From contig DHJN01000136.1 in the NCBI GenBank assembly GCA_002404345.1, positions 1 to 7,439 of the forward strand: a DNA stretch of 7,439 bases. The letters are read 5' to 3'. Positions 4,851 to 7,439 of the stretch are shown here, piece by piece. Within the stretch, counting starts at the first letter, position 1. Each line of letters starts with the position of its first letter. The notes under the pieces are model-generated. The model was not told the origin of the DNA and ran no database searches. It saw nothing but the letters and a program-made list of their open reading frames with translations. Source of the stretch: Actinobacteria bacterium UBA4719 (lineage in GTDB: Bacteria > Actinomycetota > Actinomycetes > Actinomycetales > Dermatophilaceae). Made by a program: the position numbers and the translations under genes.

Positions 4851-5764
4851 TTCTGCACGAGCATGGTCACGGTGCCGGCCAGAGGGCCAGCCACCGGGGC
4901 CGGCTGATGACCGTGCTGATCATCACTACCGTTGTCCTGATCGTCGAGGTCATCGGCGCGACGGTTTCCGGAAGCCTGGCGCTGCTAGCCGACGCGGGCC
5001 ACATGCTCACGGACGTGGCCGGCCTGACCCTGGCCTGGTTCGCCTCTGTACTGGCCCAGCGTCCGGCGACTCTGGCCCGGACATGGGGCTACCGCCGAGC
5101 CGAGGTGCTCGCGGCCGTCGGACAGGCCGCTGTCCTCCTGGCGGTGGGCGGCTTCGTTCTGGTCGAGGGCATTCGGCGACTGATCGAGCCCCCCGAGGTG
5201 GCGTCGCTGGCGATGGTGATCTTCGGGGTGATCGGACTGGTCGGCAACTCGATCGGTATCGCCGTCCTGGCCGGAGCGCGGTCGGAGAACCTCAACATGC
5301 GGGCCGCGTTCCTGGAAGTCGTCAACGACGCTCTCGGCTCCCTCGCCGTGCTCATCGCCGCCGCCGTCATCGCGACCACCGGCTGGACGCGCGCGGACGC
5401 GCTGGCGTCGCTGCTCATCGGGGCGCTGATCATTCCGCGCACATTGAAGCTCTTGCGCGAGAGCATCGACGTGCTGCTGGAGTCGACTCCCAGAGGTCTG
5501 GAGCTCAGCGCGGTTCGCGAGCATCTACTCCAGGTCGCCCAGGTGCTGGCGGTGCACGACCTGCACGCCAGCCAGGTCGCCACGGGCCTACCCGTGTTGA
5601 CCGCGCACGTCGTGGTGGACGACTCCTGCTTCCAGGACGGGCACCTGCCGGCGTTGCTTGACCAGCTCCAGCAGTGTCTGGCCGGTCATTTCGACGTCGA
5701 GCACTCCACCCTCCAGTTCGAAGCCAGCAGTCACGCTGCCCACGAACCTTCCGCGCACCCGTGA
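4847..5764 (+). CDS. Cation diffusion facilitator (CDF) family divalent-metal efflux transporter
   Basis: Proton-coupled exporter of divalent metals such as Zn or Co, 305 residues, usual family length. A short His-rich head (HEHGHG, residues 4-9) precedes six hydrophobic spans at about residues 20-40, 44-70, 86-110, 120-143, 152-176 and 183-200. The TM2 metal motif is DAGHMLTD (His52, Asp56). The TM5 motif is LEVVNDALGS, giving Glu157-x3-Asp161 where CzcD/ZitB-type members have His-x3-Asp. The cytoplasmic C-terminal domain (about 210-291) has VHDLHASQ and LTAHVVVDD, and the protein ends in a histidine-dotted tail (SSHAAHEPSAHP). It is the last gene of the cassette with the phosphatase and His-rich peptide. 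Location opposite cobalt uptake suggests cobalt export, but zinc is equally possible. Confidence 0.93.
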   Translation: MILHEHGHGAGQRASHRGRLMTVLIITTVVLIVEVIGATVSGSLALLADAGHMLTDVAGLTLAWFASVLAQRPATLARTWGYRRAEVLAAVGQAAVLLAVGGFVLVEGIRRLIEPPEVASLAMVIFGVIGLVGNSIGIAVLAGARSENLNMRAAFLEVVNDALGSLAVLIAAAVIATTGWTRADALASLLIGALIIPRTLKLLRESIDVLLESTPRGLELSAVREHLLQVAQVLAVHDLHASQVATGLPVLTAHVVVDDSCFQDGHLPALLDQLQQCLAGHFDVEHSTLQFEASSHAAHEPSAHP

Positions 5765-5857
5765 TTCGTAACTCGTAACTCGTAACTTCTCGGGTGATTC
5801 GTAACTCGTGATTCGGTAACTCATGACTCGGTGATTCGTGACTCATAACTCATATAT
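5762..5857. repeat. Degenerate heptamer repeat tract (TRAYTCR)n
   Basis: About twelve units of consensus TRAYTCR follow each other: TGATTCG, TAACTCG, TAACTCG, then after a short interruption TGATTCG, TAACTCG, TGATTCG, TAACTCA, TGACTCG, TGATTCG, TGACTCA, TAACTCA, with occasional single-base inserts. The first unit contains the CDF stop codon. Composition is clearly more AT-rich than the genes on both sides. It resembles short tandem heptamer repeats seen dispersed in some bacterial genomes. No terminator hairpin is evident here for the CDF cassette. Confidence 0.75.
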
Positions 5858-5935
5858 TGAAGACTTTTCCATCAGCCCGTACTGACGACTTTTCCATGCG
5901 CCGTGGCTCTGGCGCACCCGAGGTCTGGTGCGCCA
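5858..5935. promoter_or_regulatory. Paired 15-bp direct repeats and an inverted repeat upstream of the M4 protease
   Basis: TGAAGACTTTTCCAT (5858-5872) and TGACGACTTTTCCAT (5883-5897) differ at one base and are 25 bp apart. They are followed by an 8-bp inverted repeat TGGCGCAC (5910-5917) / GTGCGCCA (5928-5935) with a 10-bp spacer. The region 5765-6000 holds no convincing gene, so these are candidate regulatory sites or a 5' leader hairpin for the protease gene. TATATT (5853-5858) and CATAAT (5934-5939) could be -10 boxes, but neither has a clear -35. Confidence 0.4.
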
Positions 5936-6000
5936 TAATTTCTGGCGCCTGCGCTACAGGCGGAACAGTCCAGAGGCACGCGAACTCGGAGGTACATCCC

Positions 6001-7050
6001 ATGAGTCACCAACCCCTTGCCTGCATTCTCCCTCCCGACCTATTGCTGAAGCTTGCTCAGGAGGGCAGTGCCGAACACCGTTCGACCATCCTCCAGACCC
6101 TCGAGCTGGACCACACCTTCCGCCTGCGCCGCGCCGAGCTCGCGGCCCGTCAGCTTGCCCGACCTGCAGGCGCCCTGACCGCCGGAGCGGGTGGTACTCC
6201 GGACCGGAGCATCTACGACCAGGAGCACTCGACCGCAGACATTCCCGGCACCCTCGTGCGCAAGGAGGGACAGGGTCCCGTGGACGACCGCTCGGTCAAC
6301 CAGGCGTACGACGGCTTCGGTCTCACCTACAAGCTGTACTGGGACGTCTACCACCGGGACTCCATCGACGATCAGGGGATGCCCATCCAGGGCCTGGTCC
6401 ACTATGGCGATGCGTATGACAACGCTTTCTGGGACGGCGCAGGCCACATGTTCTTCGGCGACGGGGACGGCCACCTGTTGACCGACACCACCAAGGGTCT
6501 TGACGTGATCGGCCATGAGCTCACTCACGGAGTCACCCAGCACGAGGCGAACCTGACCTACTCCGGCCAGTCTGGCGCGTTGAACGAGTCGATCTCGGAC
6601 GTGTTCGGATCGCTTGTCAAGCAGCGCCACCTGAAGCAGACCGCGGCGAAGGCCGACTGGCTGATCGGAGCGGACATCGTCGGCCCTGAGCTCGCTCCCG
6701 CTCTGCGGTCCATGAAGGCACCCGGCACCGCCAACAAGTACGACAACCAACCCGCCGACATGGACCACTACGTGCACACCTCCTCGGACAACGGTGGGGT
6801 CCACACCAACTCCGGCATCCCCAACCATGCGTTCTATGTCACCGCGATCACGCTCAAAGGCAAGGCGTGGGAGGCACCGGGAAACATCTGGTACGACGCG
6901 TTGTGCGATCCTCGCGTGAAGCCCAACACCACTTTCGCCAAGTTCGCTGCAGTCACCCTGCGCCACGCCAGGTCGCGGTACGGCACGACCAGCGTGCAGG
7001 CTGATGCGGTGCGAGCAGGCTGGGATGCCGTCAAGGTTCGAGTCCGCTGA
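6001..7050 (+). CDS. Protealysin-like M4 (thermolysin family) zinc metalloprotease
   Basis: A 349-residue neutral metallopeptidase. The N-terminal ~45 residues (LACILPPDLLLKLAQEG and onward) match the short protealysin-type propeptide with its Cys-x-Leu-Pro-Pro motif; there is no signal peptide, as is usual for protealysins. The catalytic zinc site is HELTH (His172, Glu173, His176) with third ligand Glu196 in NESISDVFGS and Asp200 after it. The transition-state histidine is His268 in SSDNGGVHTNSGIPNHAFY. FWDGAGHMFFGDGDG and the C-terminal helical domain are also typical. The ATG at 6001 has GGAGG 8 nt upstream and yields the correct propeptide start; the frame stays open back to 5857, but that stretch lacks family features. 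An emfourin-like inhibitor gene follows 61 nt downstream. Confidence 0.94.
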   Translation: MSHQPLACILPPDLLLKLAQEGSAEHRSTILQTLELDHTFRLRRAELAARQLARPAGALTAGAGGTPDRSIYDQEHSTADIPGTLVRKEGQGPVDDRSVNQAYDGFGLTYKLYWDVYHRDSIDDQGMPIQGLVHYGDAYDNAFWDGAGHMFFGDGDGHLLTDTTKGLDVIGHELTHGVTQHEANLTYSGQSGALNESISDVFGSLVKQRHLKQTAAKADWLIGADIVGPELAPALRSMKAPGTANKYDNQPADMDHYVHTSSDNGGVHTNSGIPNHAFYVTAITLKGKAWEAPGNIWYDALCDPRVKPNTTFAKFAAVTLRHARSRYGTTSVQADAVRAGWDAVKVRVR

Positions 7051-7099
7051 CGCCCAAGGTCGACGTCTCCAGCCAAGGGGATCCGGGCGCGGGCGGCGT

Positions 7100-7105
7100 T
7101 AGGGT
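7100..7105 (+). promoter_or_regulatory. Possible -10 box for a leaderless emfourin transcript
   Basis: TAGGGT lies 6 nt before the GTG at 7112, the spacing expected if transcription starts at the GTG itself. No -35 box is seen, and the GAGG at 7106-7109 is too close to serve as a normal ribosome binding site. This is a weak call; co-transcription with the protease gene is an alternative. Confidence 0.25.
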
Positions 7106-7111
7106 GAGGTC

Positions 7112-7402
7112 GTGCACCTGAAACTCGTCCGCAGTGGTGGCTTTGCCGGCCTGGACATGGTCGCCACGGTTGACACCGACGACCTGCCTGCGGAGCAGCA
7201 GGACCTCGTTGCGAAGCTGCTCACCGCAGATCTGCAGGGCCCGGGTATGAGCCGATCGGGTGGAGCAGACCAGTTCAGCTACCAGCTGGAGATCCATCAC
7301 GGCGAACGCACTGTGAGTCGCCACTGGGAGGAGCCCGCGGTGCCCGAAACGGTTCGGCCGTTGCTGGCGGCCCTCACCCGTCAGGCCAAGCCGGCCCGGT
7401 GA
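7112..7402 (+). CDS. Emfourin-like (protealysin inhibitor) protein
   Basis: A 96-residue cytoplasmic protein starting MHLKLVRSGGFAGLDMVATV. The RSGGFAGL motif near the N-terminus, the following TVDTDDLP and the small size match the emfourin family, whose characterised member inhibits its co-encoded protealysin. Position directly after a protealysin-like gene on the same strand supports this strongly. The remainder has a Gly/Ser-rich middle (PGMSRSGGADQFSYQLEI) and a C-terminal helix (PETVRPLLAALTRQA). The likely role is to restrain the M4 protease inside the cell. The GTG at 7112 is the first start giving the family N-terminus. Confidence 0.85.
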   Translation: MHLKLVRSGGFAGLDMVATVDTDDLPAEQQDLVAKLLTADLQGPGMSRSGGADQFSYQLEIHHGERTVSRHWEEPAVPETVRPLLAALTRQAKPAR

Positions 7403-7417
7403 CCTTTGGTCATCGAG

Positions 7418-7439
7418 GGCACGCCGACGTCGGCGTGCC
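7418..7439. terminator. 22-bp perfect palindrome, possible terminator at window edge
   Basis: Bases 7418-7439 form a perfect palindrome with arms GGCACGCCGAC and GTCGGCGTGCC, 15 bp after the emfourin stop. As a transcript it would form a GC-rich hairpin suitable for ending the protease-emfourin unit, although without a loop some central pairs must open. The window ends here, so a longer inverted repeat or a T-tract cannot be judged. Confidence 0.5.

Noticed and set aside
4795..5661. Plus-strand open frame of 288 codons overlapping the CDF gene
   Set aside because: It is Arg/Pro/Gly-rich and low in hydrophobic structure, typical of an out-of-frame reading of GC-rich DNA; the other frame encodes an unmistakable CDF transporter.
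5857..6000. N-terminal extension of the M4 protease from an ATG at 5857
   Set aside because: The ATG at 6001 has a good ribosome binding site and begins directly before the protealysin propeptide motif; the extension has no family features.
6040..6966. Long open frame on the minus strand opposite the M4 protease (308 codons)
   Set aside because: It lies fully antisense to a gene with intact HELTH and NESISD motifs and shows no recognisable domain; such frames are expected in GC-rich DNA.

Overview
The window is GC-rich, with strongly G/C-biased third codon positions, GTG as well as ATG starts, a TTGACA/TAGGTT promoter and a long hairpin without a U-tract used as a terminator. Together with a CbtBA cobalt transporter under a cobalamin riboswitch and a protealysin/emfourin pair, this points to a high-GC Gram-positive actinobacterium. 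No species can be named from the sequence alone.

Layout. (1) 35-2746 (+): a 903-residue subtilisin-type (S8) serine protease whose C-terminal 390 residues are seven near-identical 56-residue FG-GAP/VCBS-type repeats. (2) 2751-2795: a perfect 21-bp inverted repeat, probably a bidirectional terminator between this gene and the convergent cbtA. (3) 2871-4075 (-): a cobalt-uptake operon. A TTGACA-17-TAGGTT promoter leads into a compact cobalamin riboswitch, then cbtB, then cbtA overlapping the cbtB stop. (4) 4070-4143: four 14-bp TGTCAC-type dyads spaced exactly 20 bp apart in the divergent intergenic region. The dyad nearest cbtB carries the -35 box of the cbtBA promoter. (5) 4162-5764 (+): a tightly overlapping cassette made of a histidine-phosphatase-fold protein, a 29-codon histidine-rich micro-ORF joined by 4-nt overlaps on both sides (GTGA and ATGA), and a cation diffusion facilitator (CDF) metal exporter. 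(6) 5762-5857: a degenerate heptamer repeat tract beginning at the CDF stop codon. (7) 6001-7402 (+): a protealysin-type M4 metalloprotease followed by an emfourin-like inhibitor. (8) 7418-7439: a 22-bp palindrome at the window edge.

How the genes may work together. The middle of the window reads as a cobalt/B12 homeostasis island. Uptake (CbtBA) should be switched off by cobalamin through the riboswitch. The divergent cassette couples a phosphatase, a putative metal-binding peptide and an efflux pump. The four-dyad array lies where one DNA-binding protein could coordinate both directions. The riboswitch, promoter, overlaps and repeats are seen directly; the coordination and the metal identity of the CDF are inference. 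The two flanking protease units look unrelated to metal handling. The most unusual items are the His-rich micro-ORF, the operator array and the seven homogenised repeats of the S8 protein.
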